Origin: Dugong dugon | Lineage: Eukaryota > Chordata > Mammalia > Sirenia > Dugongidae | DNA: 64,000 bases | NCBI GenBank assembly: GCA_030035585.1 | Contig: CM057462.1 | Coordinates: 136,302,734-136,366,733 of the forward strand | Direction of reading: 5' to 3' | Shown: positions 20,628 through 32,713 of the stretch, piece after piece | Numbering within the stretch: position 1 is the stretch's first letter | Layout of the letters: every line of letters begins with the position of its first letter | Notes under the pieces: model-generated | Seen by the model: the letters and a program-made list of their open reading frames with translations, nothing else | Told to the model about the DNA's origin: nothing | The model's database searches: none | Made by a program: the position numbers and the translations under genes

Positions 20628-22409
20628 TGTTATGGATTGGATTGTGTCATTCCCCCCTACCCCAAAATATGTATTGAAATCCTGGCCTTTATACCTGTAA
20701 ACTACCTGGCCAACTGAAGAGATCCATATATGTGCCCATTCCAAAGAAAGGTGATCCAGCAGAATGTGTAAATTATAGAAGAATATAATCAATATCACGC
20801 AAAAGTAAAATTTTGCTGAAGATAATTCAAAAGCAGTTACAGCAGTACATTGGTAGGGACCTGCCAGAAATTCAGGCTGGATTGCGAAAAGGGCATGGAA
20901 TGAGGAATATCATTGCTGATGTCAATTGGACCTTGCTGAAAGCAGAGAATACCAGAAAGATGTTTACCTATGTTTTATTGACAATGCTAAGGCATTCAAC
21001 TGTGTGGATCATTACAAAGTATAGATAACATCGTGAAGAACGGGAATCCCAGAATGCTTAGTAGTGCTCAGAAGGAACCTGTACATAAACCAAGAGGCAG
21101 TCTTTTGAAAAGAACAAGGGGATACTATGTGGTCTAAAATCAGGAAATGTGTGCGTCAGAGTTGTATCCTTTCACCATACTTAATCTGTATGCTGAGTAA
21201 ATAATCCGAGATGCTGGACTATATGAGGAAGAACTAGGCATCAGAATTGAAGGAAGACTCATTAACAACCTGCAATATACAGATGACACAACTTTGCTTG
21301 CTGAAAGTGAAGAGGACTTGAAACACTTACTGATGAAGATCAAAGACAATAGCCTTCAGTATGGATTACACTTCAATGTAAAGAAAACAATAATCCTCAC
21401 AACTAGACCAATAAGCAATACCATGATAAGTGGAGAAAATATTGAAGTTGTCAAGGACTTCATTTTACTTGAATTCACAACCAACACCCATGGTAGCAGC
21501 AGTCAGGAAATCAAAAGACGCATTGCATTGGGCAAATCACAAATCTTCTGCAAAAGACCTCGTTAAAGTGTTAAAAGCAAAGATGTCACTTCGAGGACTA
21601 AGGTGAGACTGACTCAAGCCATGGTATTTTCAATTGCTTCGTGCGTACGAAAGCTGGACAGTGAATAAGGAAGACTGAAGAAGAGTCGATGTCTTTGAAT
21701 TATGGTGTTGGTGAAGAATATTGAATATACCATAGACTGCCAGAAGAACTAACAAATATGTCTTGGAAGAAGTACAGCTAGAGTGCTCCTTAGAAGCAAA
21801 GATGGTGGAAGTTCGTCTTACATACTTTGGACATGTTATCAGGAGGGACCAGTCCCTGGAGAAAGACATCATGCTTGGTAAAGTACAGGGTCATTAAAAA
21901 AGAAGAAGATCCTCTATGAGATGGATTGACACAGTGGCTGCAACAATAGGTTCAAACATAGCAACAATTGTGAGGATGACACAGGACTGGGTAGCATTTT
22001 GTTCTGTTGTACATAGGGTCACTATGAGTTGGAACAGACCTGAAGGCACCTAACAACAATATACCTGTAAATATAATCCTGTTTGGAAACAGAATTTTCT
22101 TTGTTACATTAGTTAGGCCATCAGCCAGTAGGGTGGGTTCTAAACATAATAACTTCTGAATTAGAAAAAGAGCAGAATGATCACAAAGGCACATGCAGGT
22201 AGAAGAGGAAGATGGACTACAGAGACACAAACATCTACAAGAACTGAGCGCAGCTACTAGAGACTGAAGCAGACAAGGAAGGACCTTCCCCTAAAGCCAT
22301 GCCCTGAATTCTGACTTCTAGGTTCCTGAACTGTGAGAAAATAAACTGTCTTCTTTAAAGCCACTCATTGATGATATTTCTGTTATGGCAGCACTAGAAA
22401 ACTAAGAAA
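20628..22409 (+). mobile_element. MaLR (MLT1-like) LTR split by an RTE insertion
   Basis: The left piece is 20628-20701 (tgttatggattggattgtg). The right piece is 22061-22409 (ataatcctgtttggaaacag ... cctgaactgtgagaaaataa ... gcactagaaaactaag). Between them sits the RTE 20702-22060. The outer 5-bp repeat 'agggc' at 20623-20627 and 22410-22414 fits the LTR's target duplication. Confidence 0.78.
20702..22060 (+). mobile_element. RTE LINE, 5' truncated, with 11-bp TSD
   Basis: It is flanked by an exact direct repeat 'atacctgtaaa' at 20691-20701 and 22061-22071. It starts inside the reverse transcriptase region (ctacctggccaactgaagag) and ends with the RTE tail 'ggcacctaacaacaat'. The RT frame is broken. 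The catalytic block reads YTDD at 21276-21287 where the other copies read YADD. Confidence 0.93.
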
Positions 22410-23440
22410 AGGGCTGAGAGAAATCCCATGTAGTGCACTGAGTTTTCACTGGGGGCATGGCAGAGCTTACTAAGGGCTGAGAGCACAGGAAGGCAGAGAG
22501 ATCTCCCAGGTGATGAACACTAGAGGTAGGGCTGGAGTGTAGGTAAAGGTTTCTGGTGACCTAAAAAGCAAATACCTGTATACGGCAGAAACCTGTCAGA
22601 GAAGGAAAACTCAAATATTTTCCACTAAAAGGAGCCATGAAAAATGATAAAACTACACCTTGTCAAAGGTAAAAAACTGGCGAGACCCGGAAAAACAAAG
22701 CAGTCCCTCGAGTTCTGGCTCTCACACCTTTCACCGTATAAAGTATTGAGAGACCTCAAGGTGTTTATCACACCTAAATCTCAAACCCTGCTTGAGGGAA
22801 CATTCTAATGCTGACCTCAAATTATTTGGAACCATTGGAGACCTAAAATTTACTCAAACTCTAACCCTTCTAAGACCCAGTTCAATTCTGGATTACAGGA
22901 GGGAACATGTCCTTTACTAGGGGTAAACTTATTTGCGTTAGCCTCTATTATTCTTTTATACCAATGTTCAAAACACAAATTACAAGGCATGCAAAGAAGC
23001 ATGGGAATATAACCTAATTCTCAAAAGAAATAATGATCAATAGAAGCAGACCCAAAGATATCCTAGTGATTAGAATTAACAGACAAGAACTTTAGAATAA
23101 CAATTATAAATGTTATAGTATTTATGGAAAAGTAGGGACAACAAGTGTGAACAGATAGGGAATTTTACCATGGAATTAAAAAAGCTTCAAAAGAACTAAA
23201 TGACAATTCTAAAACTGAAAAATACGTAAACAGAAGAATAATTTCATGTGCTTAACAGCAGAAAGGGCACCTCAGAATAAAACACCAGTGAACTACAAAA
23301 ATTAGAGTTTTTTACACCCACCAGAGAGTTAAGGTGAAAAACTCAAATGGATTACGTTTCAGAGTTCCTCAAGCTCTTTCCAGAGCTTCCTAGAGAGAGA
23401 AAGAATCTTCTGCTACTCTCTTCCCTCAATGGTCTAAAAG
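22410..23440 (+). repeat. old L1 (L1ME/HAL1-like) fragment
   Basis: 22440-22530 ('ctgagagcacaggaaggcag') and 23075-23285 ('agaattaacagacaagaact', 'ctaaaactgaaaaatacg', 'gtgcttaacagcagaaaggg') follow the 5' UTR and ORF1 start of old L1 families. From 23290 the sequence returns to a 5'-UTR-like stretch resembling 20285-20415. Subfamily uncertain. Confidence 0.5.
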
Positions 23441-23765
23441 TAAAACAGAATGGTTAAAGTATTTGTACAAAGTAATAGTTATTAAATGGAAACTCTGGGA
23501 TTTTTTTTCAAGTCATTCTGACACCAAAACCTGTGCTCATTCTGTTATAGCCTCTGTGTCTCAAATTGCACTTACATTTCTTATAACAGTACTTTTATTC
23601 AGCTGCTTCCTACAAGATGTCTCTTAATGTACATCACAAAATGCCTGTGAAAAAAGTCTGTGTCCTCTAAATCAGTTTCATCTTTAATCTCAAACTGAGG
23701 TATCCACGTATAAAAACTGCTACATATGATATCAAAATTATATGAAATCTATACTAAAGGACATA
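23441..23765. other. single-copy sequence, nothing recognised
   Basis: No gene or repeat identified. Confidence 0.4.
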
Positions 23766-23970
23766 GAGTCCCTGGATGGTGCAAACAGTTAACATTGCCT
23801 GGCTGCTAATTGAAAGGTTGAAAGTTCGAGTCTAGCCACAGGCACCTCAGAAGAAAGTCCTGGCAGTCTATTTCTGAAAAATCAGCGATTAAAAACCCTA
23901 CGGAGCATAGTTCTACTCTGACACACATGGGGTTGCCATTAGTCACAGTTGACTAGGCAGCAATGATTTT
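23766..23970 (+). mobile_element. afrotherian SINE, type II
   Basis: The head 'gagtccctggatggtgcaaa' is followed by B-box-like 'agttcgagtctagcc', the body 'aagtcctggcagtctatttc' and the end 'catggggttgccattagtca'. Confidence 0.82.
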
Positions 23971-23984
23971 ACACTAAAAGTCAA

Positions 23985-24050
23985 TTCAGATAGATACGTA
24001 GAGTGATAGGTGCATAGATACATAGATAGACGTAGATATAGAGATAAAAG
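23985..24050. repeat. degenerate GATA-type simple repeat
   Basis: Imperfect 'agatagata', 'catagatagacg' and 'tagatatagagata' units. Confidence 0.7.
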
Positions 24051-24407
24051 TTATTTAGAGCCTTAGAGGCAGAGATGAGCTGAATTTTCAACTAGTCTTA
24101 TTGATCCTAGGTCCTTTAATTTTCCCTCACAGGCTCCAGGGTTTACTATTTTATTGTACTTCTCTGAGGCAATAGAACTGGAGTCTCAAAATCAAATGTC
24201 TTCTATGGTCAGAGAGATAAATGAAATATACAAAGTAAAATCAGCTGAGTAATAAGACAATCGAGAGTGATGAGATATGTGGAGGAGCTGGAAAGCACAT
24301 GAGCTGCCAAAACGTTTTCAAATTCAAATATGTTTTTAACATTCTGCTGACCAAGATTTCAGCCAGATCTAGTGCTTCTCTGTCAGTTTGTTCTACACAG
24401 CAGAATA
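24051..24407. other. single-copy sequence, nothing recognised
   Basis: No gene or repeat identified. Confidence 0.4.
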
Positions 24408-24635
24408 TAGTGGTTAGAATCCACAGTATCTGTTAACAGATAAAACCGATTTCAAGTCTAGCACTGCACTTGCTGACTGGGTAACACTGACCCAACCATT
24501 TATTTAAAAGAGACCGCAGTTGTATGAGAAGCATAAGAATAGTAGCTGCTTGAGAGGTCCTAATAAGATTCCAATAAGGAGATAATGTATGTAAATTGCT
24601 TAGAACAATACCAGATGCGTAGTGAATTCTCAATA
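24408..24635 (+). repeat. MIR SINE, near full length
   Basis: It runs from 'atatagtggttagaatccac' through 'agtctagcactgcacttgct' and 'gagataatgtatgtaaattg' to 'tagtgaattctcaat'. This is the complete MIR order. Confidence 0.8.
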
Positions 24636-25507
24636 TCACCTACCATTCGAACTAATGAATCTTAATAAAATTTTCCAGGAAGGGTTTAAAATTCAGGTTT
24701 TAAATTTATTCTTAATGGGTCTAGAAAGATTTATTTTAAATTAAATGTTTACTGGGAGGTTATTAAGATCTATGTTTATAGCTATGCATACAAATACCAT
24801 ATTAAGTATGACATATATAATATACTAACAACAGTGACTTACACATGATTCATGATTCATGGCTGGTCAGTTATTCAATAGTGCATCTAGATTCTTTTCT
24901 CTGATATTTATGGAGGACTGGTAATTTCTACTTTTTTAGAACTATTTTCCTTTCAAAAGTGTGCTATTCTGGACATCCCCTGGGATGTCATTTTAAAAAT
25001 TCTGGTCTTTTTTATGATCCTTCTTTATTAAAACAACTGTAAATATTCAAAAAGGAAACATTTAAATGCAATCACGACAAACTCACTTCTGGAAATGAGG
25101 ATTGAAATGAAAATGAAGCAGGATTAAGACATTTTTTATATGTTATTTTATGTATTTGTCATGTTAATAAAATACTGTTGACAGGGTAAACCTGTTGGCT
25201 GCTGTTTCTATTGCTAAAAGTCTATTTACATGCACCATATAAATGTTTTATGGGTAGAGTTCTCATCATATTTTGATGTAGAGCAAAATAAAGATATTAT
25301 TTTGCTGAAAGACATCTCCTCCTGTGGTCACAGTCCCCTGATTACTTTTAAAATAAGGAGTTTAAATCCTCAAAACATCATAAAACAATATTATTTCCTT
25401 TCCTATACTATGCATTAATTATTTATGTAAGAATTTTCCTATGCAAGCCTTTAATTCGAACATTTGCTTACACATTGTATGGTCTTATAATATCACTGAG
25501 AGATAAC
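24636..25507. other. single-copy AT-rich sequence, nothing recognised
   Basis: No gene or repeat identified. Confidence 0.4.
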
Positions 25508-25650
25508 ATTAATTCACTCAATAAATATTTATTGATAAGCTACTTCATGCCAGGCCCCGAGGATACAGTGATAACCTAGATTGACACCATCCTTGACCTC
25601 ATTGAGCTTATTATCTAATGGGGAAGACATTCATTAAAAAAAAAAATAGA
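25508..25650 (-). repeat. L2 3' end, antisense, split by L1 insertion
   Basis: 'aataaatatttattgataag', 'catgccaggccccgaggata' and 'cattgagcttattatctaat' are the reversed L2 end. Its continuation (attacacaaacagg ... gacaaatactacaaag) appears after the L1, at about 32726-32780. Confidence 0.75.
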
Positions 25651-27355
25651 GACTTCCAGGCAACATGGTGCTATAGACAGAAGCACCACGCCATCCCTCC
25701 ACAGCAAAGATCCAAAAAATTAAGTCAAACAGAGACACACGTCAGTCCTGAAACCCCAAGCATCAAATGAAGAGACAAAGAACTCCACCAAGCACTGAAT
25801 GGATAAGAAACTGACCGAGAACAGAGACTGAGGAGAGTACATACAGAGGTCCCCTATCAGCTACCGCAGCACGGATCCACCATCTTGGACCCCTAACAGA
25901 GATTGGTGAACAGGGGGTATGAGAAAGCAGCTTCACAGAGTTTCCAGCAGGAGACAGAACAACCGGTAACCAGGGATATACACTTTCCCATTCCCCACCC
26001 TTCTTCACCCCCACTCGGCCTCTTCTGCTTCCAGTGGCCTCAGTCTCTTGGCCAGGAAGCACCAGCTTCACCCCAGTGTAACTTGGATTCCACCCACCTA
26101 CACTGGCCAGCTCCCTGAGTGCCATTTGTTGACTGCTGGTGTTGCTTTTTTCCCCTTCTTTAGATTTCTTCCTTACTTCTCATCACCTCCCTCTCCTTTC
26201 TCTCAAATACCTGGCTCCATGTGATATCTTTGCTTCTTCCTGAAAGGCCATGAAACACCGTTCAACTGTGAAACTGCTTCCCAGCTTGTGCCGCCATGCT
26301 GGTGGGACCCTTGGGGCTTTTTTTGTTTGTTCTGATTTGTTCTGTTTTGGTTTGTTTCTTTGTTTGCTTCTTTTTCTTTTCTCTGCTTGGGAGCCCCTTC
26401 TAACTGGGCAATACTGCGTGGCTTGGAAGCTACTCCCTTACTCTGTGCAGATGCACAGTGATATCCCTGGGGGCATTTCTTTTTCTTGGTGTTTTTTTTG
26501 GTTTTATTTTTTTGTTTCATTTTCTTCTCTCTCTTTTACCCTTTTTGTCTTTCTTCATTACTCAGTAACTCGTCTCTCTACACTTACCTTCTCTTCCTGT
26601 CTCCTGAATACCTGGTGCTGTGTGACACCACTACCCCTTCTAGCCAGACTGTACTTCACAGCCTGGGAGCAACTTTTCCAGTCCTACCAGCCACAGCGGT
26701 AGGATCCCTGAGGGCTTTTCTTTCCTTTTTTTCCTTCTTCTGTTTCCCTAATTATTATTTATTCATTTTTTCTTTTACCTTTTTCTTTTTGTTTTTCTCC
26801 ATTTCTCAGTCTCTCATCTCTCACTCTAACAGCAAGCTCCTTAGTATTATTTTTTGTTTGTTTGTTGATTTGTGTGTATGTTTTTGGCTCCTATTCCTCT
26901 CTCCACTCTCTCCTCTTTTCCGTACCCATCTTAGCTCCACACATCACAATCTCCCCCCTCCTTTCTGCCTACCTGCACCATGCACTGAAAATCACACCCT
27001 GAAGCAGCACAGGCAATGTCTACTGGAACCTGCCATGCACTGATTTCTGGCTTGCCTTGTCGGCCCTAGTATGTGCCACAAACAACCCATCCCAGCAGCT
27101 CCCTGTCAGCTAGACCTGCCCTGCTGTACCATACCCGAGTGACTGACCCTGCCCATTAGAGAAGGAGGTGAAAAGTATTGTGCCCACAGATGAGCAAACA
27201 ACAAAGAACACACTGCCCGCCTGCTCAAACATAACCAAATAAAACAAAAAAGCAGGACAAAACAAACAAATCTACAATCAACAAATGAGGAAAATAAGTA
27301 CTGAATCTCCCAAAGACATCAGACAATATCAAAACATATACAAAAACAAGACAGG
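25651..27355 (+). promoter_or_regulatory. L1 5' UTR
   Basis: This 1.7 kb precedes ORF1 and is colinear with the other two 5' UTRs in the window. It holds long T/C-rich tracts (about 26320-26870). The 150- and 185-codon frames inside are pyrimidine-tract artefacts rich in F, L and S. The internal promoter is inferred from L1 biology. Confidence 0.75.
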
Positions 27356-28382
27356 ATGCTTCAAGTAGCTGTGCAAAATGAAATACCAGATGACTTTACA
27401 GTAGAAGAAAAGGCACTAGAACTACCTGATAGGGAATTCAAATCTCTGATACTAAGAATTGTCCAAGAAGTGAAGCAAAAAGCAGAAAAAAATAAGTAAA
27501 AAATAGACAAATTCATGGAAAATACAGACAAAAAATGGAACAATTTAAGAAAATAATACAGGAACAAAATGCTAAAATAAATTCACAACTAGAAATCATA
27601 CAAAAACAACAATTAGAAACCAAAAAGATAAACAACAAGATTTCAGAAATGGACAATGTTGTAGAAGGGCTGAGGAGAAGATTTGAAATGGTGGAAGACA
27701 GGATCAGTGGAATTGAAGACAAACACTTGGATACAAGCCTGCTTGAGGAAAAGTCAGAAAAAAGAACAAAGAAAAATGAATAAACCTTGAGAATTATGTG
27801 GGATACAATCAAAAGCAAAAATCTGCTAGTGATCGGAGTTCAAGAACGGGCGAAGAAAACAGAAAACACAGAGAGGATCATTGAAGAATTGCTGACAGAA
27901 AACTTCCCCAATATCATGAAAGATGAAAAGCTGACCATCCAAGAAACTCAACAAACCCCACATAGGATATACCCCAAAAGAAAATCACCAAGGCATATCA
28001 TAATCACACTTGCTAAAACCAAAGACAAAGAATCTTGAGAGCAGCTCAAGAAAAACAAAAAGTCACAAACAGAGGAGTAGCAATAAGACTAAGCTTGGAT
28101 TATTCAGCAGAAACCATGCAGGCAAGAAGGCAATGAGATGACATATATAAAACCTTGAAAGAAAAAAATTGCCAGCCAAGAATAATATATCCTGCAAAAC
28201 TCTTGTACAAATATGATGATGAAATTAGGTCATTTCCAGATAAACAGAAATTAAGGGACTATGTGAAAACTAAACCAAACTTACAAGAATTATTAAAGGA
28301 GTCCTTCGAACTGAGAACAAACAACATTGGACCACAGGCTGAATCTACGACACAGGATTGTACCAGCCAGATACCAACCTAG
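27356..28382 (+). pseudogene. L1 ORF1 remnant
   Basis: It starts at ATG 27356 (MLQVAVQNEIPDDFTVEEK) and hits TAA at 27497-27499. It then resumes in another frame at 27535 with a coiled-coil part (KISEMDNVVEGLRRRFE, MVEDRISGIEDKHLD) and stops again at 27781. The middle part carries KSKNLLVIGVQE. The C-terminal part lies in a third frame (28155-28382) and holds PRIIYPAKLLYKYDDEI and FPDKQKLRDYV, the standard L1 ORF1p C-terminal block. It would bind L1 RNA as a trimer but cannot be made in this state. Confidence 0.9.
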
Positions 28383-28770
28383 GAAATGAACTCTTGAGGA
28401 CTATCCAAAACCAAAAAAATTACAACAGGGAACCAGAGAGGTTAATCTGTAAAAGACAACTGCATCTGAACAATAAAAGAGGGAAAAACGGTGTAGGTAT
28501 AGAAACTTGTAATGGAGAGGAAGGCAAGACGATACCAAGTAATAATAGACTGGTTCAAACCTAGGAACATACGAGTAAATTTCAAGGTAATCACAAAGAA
28601 AGTTAACAAACCTACTCATCAAAATAAAGAAGAGAAACATAAAGTATCAATAAAAACAAAACCTACAAAAACAAAAGAAATGAAAATAAAAATCCACAGA
28701 CAAAAGGAATTCAGCACAGGAGAGTAAGAGGAACAAAGAAAACGCCACAACCACAAAAAAAGAACTACAA

Positions 28771-31490
28771 AATGACAGCAATGAACTCACACCTGTCAGT
28801 AATTACACTGAATGTAAATGGCCTAAATGCACCCATTAAGAGACAGAAAGTGACAGAATGGATAAAAAAACAAGATCCATCAGTGTGCTGTCTACAAGAG
28901 ACACACCTTAGAAAAAAATTTATTAAATTTATTAAAAATCAAAGGACAGAAAAAAATATATCAAGCAAACAGCTACCAAAAAAAGCAGGAGTGGCTATAC
29001 TAATCTAAGATAAAATAGACTTTAAAACAAAATCCACCAGAAAAGACAGAGAAGGACACTATATAATGATTAAGGGGACCAGCCATCATGAAGACATAAC
29101 CATAATAAACATCTACACAGCCAATAACAGGGCTCCAAAATACATAAAACAAACTCTAACAGCACTAGAAAGAGAAATAGACAGTTCCACAATAATAGTA
29201 GGAGACTTCAACACACCACTCTCAGTAAAGGGCAGAACATCTAGAAAGAAACTCAATGAAGATACAGAAGCCCTCAAGGGCACCATCAGCCAACTTGGCC
29301 TCATAGACATATATAGAACACTACACCCAACAGCTGCAAACTACACATTCTTTTCCAATGCACATGGAATGTTCTCCAGAATAGACCACATCTTAGGCCA
29401 CAGAGCAATCCTCAACAAGATCCAAAATGTTGAGGTAATACAAAGTATCTTCCCTGACCACAATGCCATCAAGGTAGAAATTAACAACAGGAAGAGGAAG
29501 GAAAAAAATCAATTACATGGAAACCGAATAACACCCTGCTTACACATCACTGGGTAATAGAATAAATCAAAGATGGAATCAAAAAATTCCTAGAATCAAA
29601 TGATAATGAAAACACATCATACCAAAACCTTTGGGACACAGCAAAGGCAGTCCTCAGAGAAAATTTATAGCAATAGACGTACACGTCAAAAAAGAAGAGA
29701 ACAGAAACAAGACAAAGATGCCCTTTATCTCCACTCCTATTTAACATTGTGTTGGAGATTCTAGCTAGAGAAAATAAGGCAAGAAAAAGAAATAAAGGGC
29801 ATCCAAACTGGTAAAGAAGAAGCTAAACTGTCCCTGTTTGCAGATGATATGATGCTATACATAGAAAACCCGAAGACTCCATGAGAAAAATACTGGAACT
29901 AATAGCAAGTTTCAGCAGAATAGCAGGATACAAAATAAACATCTAAAAATTGGTTGAATTCCTATACACCAATAAAGAGAATGATGAAAAGAAAATCAGG
30001 AAAACAATACCATTTATAATAGCACCTAAAAAATAAAATACTTAGGAATAAATCTAACCAGGGATGTAAAAGACCCATACAAAAAAAAAAAAACAACTAC
30101 AAAACACTACTGCAAGAAACCCAAAGGGTGAAATGACTATTCTACCCAAAGCAATTTATAAATACAATGCAATCCCAATCCAAATACCAACAACATTCTT
30201 TAAAGAGATAGATAAACTAATCATTAACTTTATATGGAAAGGAAAGAAGCCCCGGATAAGTAAAGGACTACTGAAGAAGAAAAATAAAGTAGGAGGACTT
30301 GCACTACTTGACCTCAGAACCTACTGTATAGCTACAGTAGTCAAAACAGCCTGGTACAACAATAGATATGTTAACCAGTGGAACAGAATTGAGAACCCAG
30401 ATGTAAATCCATCCACCTATGGTCACCTGATCTTCGACAAGGTCCCAAAGTCCATCAAACGGAGGAATGGTTGGTCTTTTTAAGAAATGGTGCTTGCAAA
30501 AGTGGTTGTACATCTGCAAAAAAAAAACAGGACCCATACCTCACACTATATACAAAACTAATTCAAAATGGATCAAAGACCTAAATATAAAGCCAAAAAC
30601 TATAAAGTTCATAGAAGAAAAAATAGGACCAAAGCTACATGCCCTAATACACGGCATTAACAGGATACAAACCATAACCAACAACACACAGACTCAGGAA
30701 GATAAGGTAGATAACTGGGATCTTCTAAAAATTAAATACTTATGCTCATCAAAAGTCTTCATCAAAAGAGTAAAAAGAGAACCTACAGACTGGGAAAAAA
30801 TTTTCGGGCAGTACAAGTCAGACAAACGTCTAATCTCTAAAATCTGCAAGAAAATCCAACACGTCTACAACAAAAAGACCAATAATCCAATTAAAAAAAG
30901 GAGAAAGGAAATGAACAGACACTTCACCAAAGAAGACATTCAAGCACACAACAGACACATGGGGAAATGCTCATGATCACTAGGCATTAGAGAAATGCAA
31001 ATTAAAACCACAATGAGATACCATCTCACCCTGGCATTACTGGCAGGAATCAAAAACACTGGAAATAACAAATGTTGGAGGGGCTGCAGGGAGATCGGAA
31101 CTGTTATGCACTGCTGGTGGGAATGCAAAATGATACAACCATTTTGGAAAATGGTATGGTGCTTCCTTAGAAAGCTAGAAATAGAAATCCCACTCCTAGG
31201 AATATATCCTAGAGAAATAAGAGCCCTCACGTGAATAGACATATGCACACCCATGTTCATTGCAGCATTGTTCACAATAGCAAAAAGATGGAAACAACGT
31301 AGATGCCCATCAATAGATGAATGGATAAACAAACTATGGTACATACACACAATGGAGTATTATGCAATGATAAAGAACAATGATGAATCTGTGAAGCATC
31401 TCATAACACGAATGAAACTGGAAGCCATTATGCTGAGTTGAAATAAGTCAATCACAAAAGGACAAATACTGTATGAGGCCTGTACTGTAA
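28771..31490 (+). pseudogene. L1 ORF2 remnant (endonuclease-RT), deleted
   Basis: ORF2p nicks target DNA and reverse-transcribes L1 RNA. The endonuclease start is intact in look (VITLNVNGLNAPIKRQKVTEW, CCLQETHL), and the distal endonuclease block has IIVGDFNTPLS and SRIDHILGHR. About 1.0 kb is then missing near 29690, where the other copy has the RT fingers. The catalytic F-A-D-D survives at 29837-29848. The C-terminal zinc-knuckle-like part CWRGC...HCWWEC lies near 31075-31125. Several frameshifts and stops add to the deletion, so it cannot be active. Confidence 0.92.
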
Positions 31491-32713
31491 AAACTCATGG
31501 AAAAGTTAACACACTAAAAAAACCAATCTTTGTTGGTTATGAGGGAATGGGGGGGAATACTAAATAGATAATAGATAAGTGATAACTTTGGTGAAGCGTA
31601 AGACAGTACACAATACTGTGTCATGGAAACTCCATAGACACATCCAAACTGTCGGGCGGAGGGCTGTGGGGACCATGGTCTCGGGGAACATCTAGCTCAG
31701 TTGGCATAACACAGTTTATAAAGAAAATGTTCTACAGTCTACCTTGGTGAGTAGCATCTGGGGTCTTAAAAGCCTGTGAGCAGCCATCTAAGATACTCCA
31801 CTGGTCTTACCCCTTCGGGAGCAAGGGAGAATGAAGAGAACAGGATACAAGGAAAAGATTAGTCCAAATGACTAATGGACTACAGCTACCAAGGCTTCCA
31901 TCAGACTGAATCCAGTTTAGCTAGATGGTGCCCAGCTACCACCACTGACGCTTCTGACCAGTATCACAACAGAGGGTCCTGGACAGAGTTGCAGAAGGAT
32001 GTAGAACAAAATTCTAACACACACACAAAAGATTAGATTTACTGGCCTGACAGAGACTGGAGAAATCCTGAGATTATGGCTCTGAGACACCCTTTTAGCT
32101 CAGTGGTGAAGTCACTCCCGATGGTCACCATTCAGCAGGCGATTGGACAGCCCCATAAAAGAAAACGGAACTAATGAGCCACAGCCGTCCAGGGACAAGG
32201 ACTAGAAGGCAGGAGGGGACAGGAAAGCTGGTTACTGGGAGCCCAAAGTTGAGAAAGGACAGTGTTGCCATGTTGTGGGGTTGTTAACCATTGTCATAGG
32301 GCAATATGTGTGCTGTTTAATGAGAAAATATTTGCTCTGTAAACCTTCATCTAAAGTACAAAAAAAACCAAAAACAATTATCTGTGTGAGATCAGATTGA
32401 CAACTGCAACTCAAAAGGTTTGATGGGAAGCCTAAGGGACAGTGAGTTGAAGATAATGGTGATGGAATAATTTGGAAAAGGATACTGAAAATAGCAGCAC
32501 AACTGGAAGAAAGTAATCAATGTCACTGAATTGTATATGTAGAAATTTTTGAAATGGTATATCTTTGGCTGTGTATATTTTCACCAAAAAAAAAAAGGTC
32601 CTCCAAGGTCAGGAAGGGAGAGTGTTGACATGTTGTGGGGTTGTTAACTGATGTCATAAAACAATATGTGTACTGACTGTTATTGTTCTGTAAACCTTCA
32701 TCTAAAGTACAAT
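31491..32713 (+). other. L1 3' UTR with two tail modules
   Basis: The first tail reads 'gttgttaaccattgtcatag' and 'aaccttcatctaaagtacaa' (ending about 32360). A second module follows (about 32466-32713). It contains 'gcacaactggaagaaagtaa', a 'tattttcaccaaaaa' run, and a second copy of 'gacatgttgtggggttgtta ... cttcatctaaagtacaata'. About 105 bp at 32361-32465 between the modules are absent from the L1 at 38339. Confidence 0.8.

Larger units (their letters stand above)
25651..32713 (+). mobile_element. L1 LINE, full-length ends, internally deleted
   Basis: It starts 'gacttccaggcaacatggtg' and ends in an A-rich tail near 32713, 7.06 kb in total. The near-identical flanks 'aaaaaaatagag' (just left) and 'aaaaaaataaag' (32714-32725) are a probable target duplication. 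Its order is 5' UTR, ORF1, spacer, ORF2 and 3' UTR. Compared with the L1 at 38339-46401 it lacks about 1.0 kb of ORF2 at about 29690. Stops and frameshifts also break both ORFs. Confidence 0.95.

Noticed and set aside
26486-27043. 185-codon plus-strand frame
   Set aside because: Same L1 5' UTR pyrimidine-tract artefact on the sense strand, ending before the true ORF1 start at 27356.
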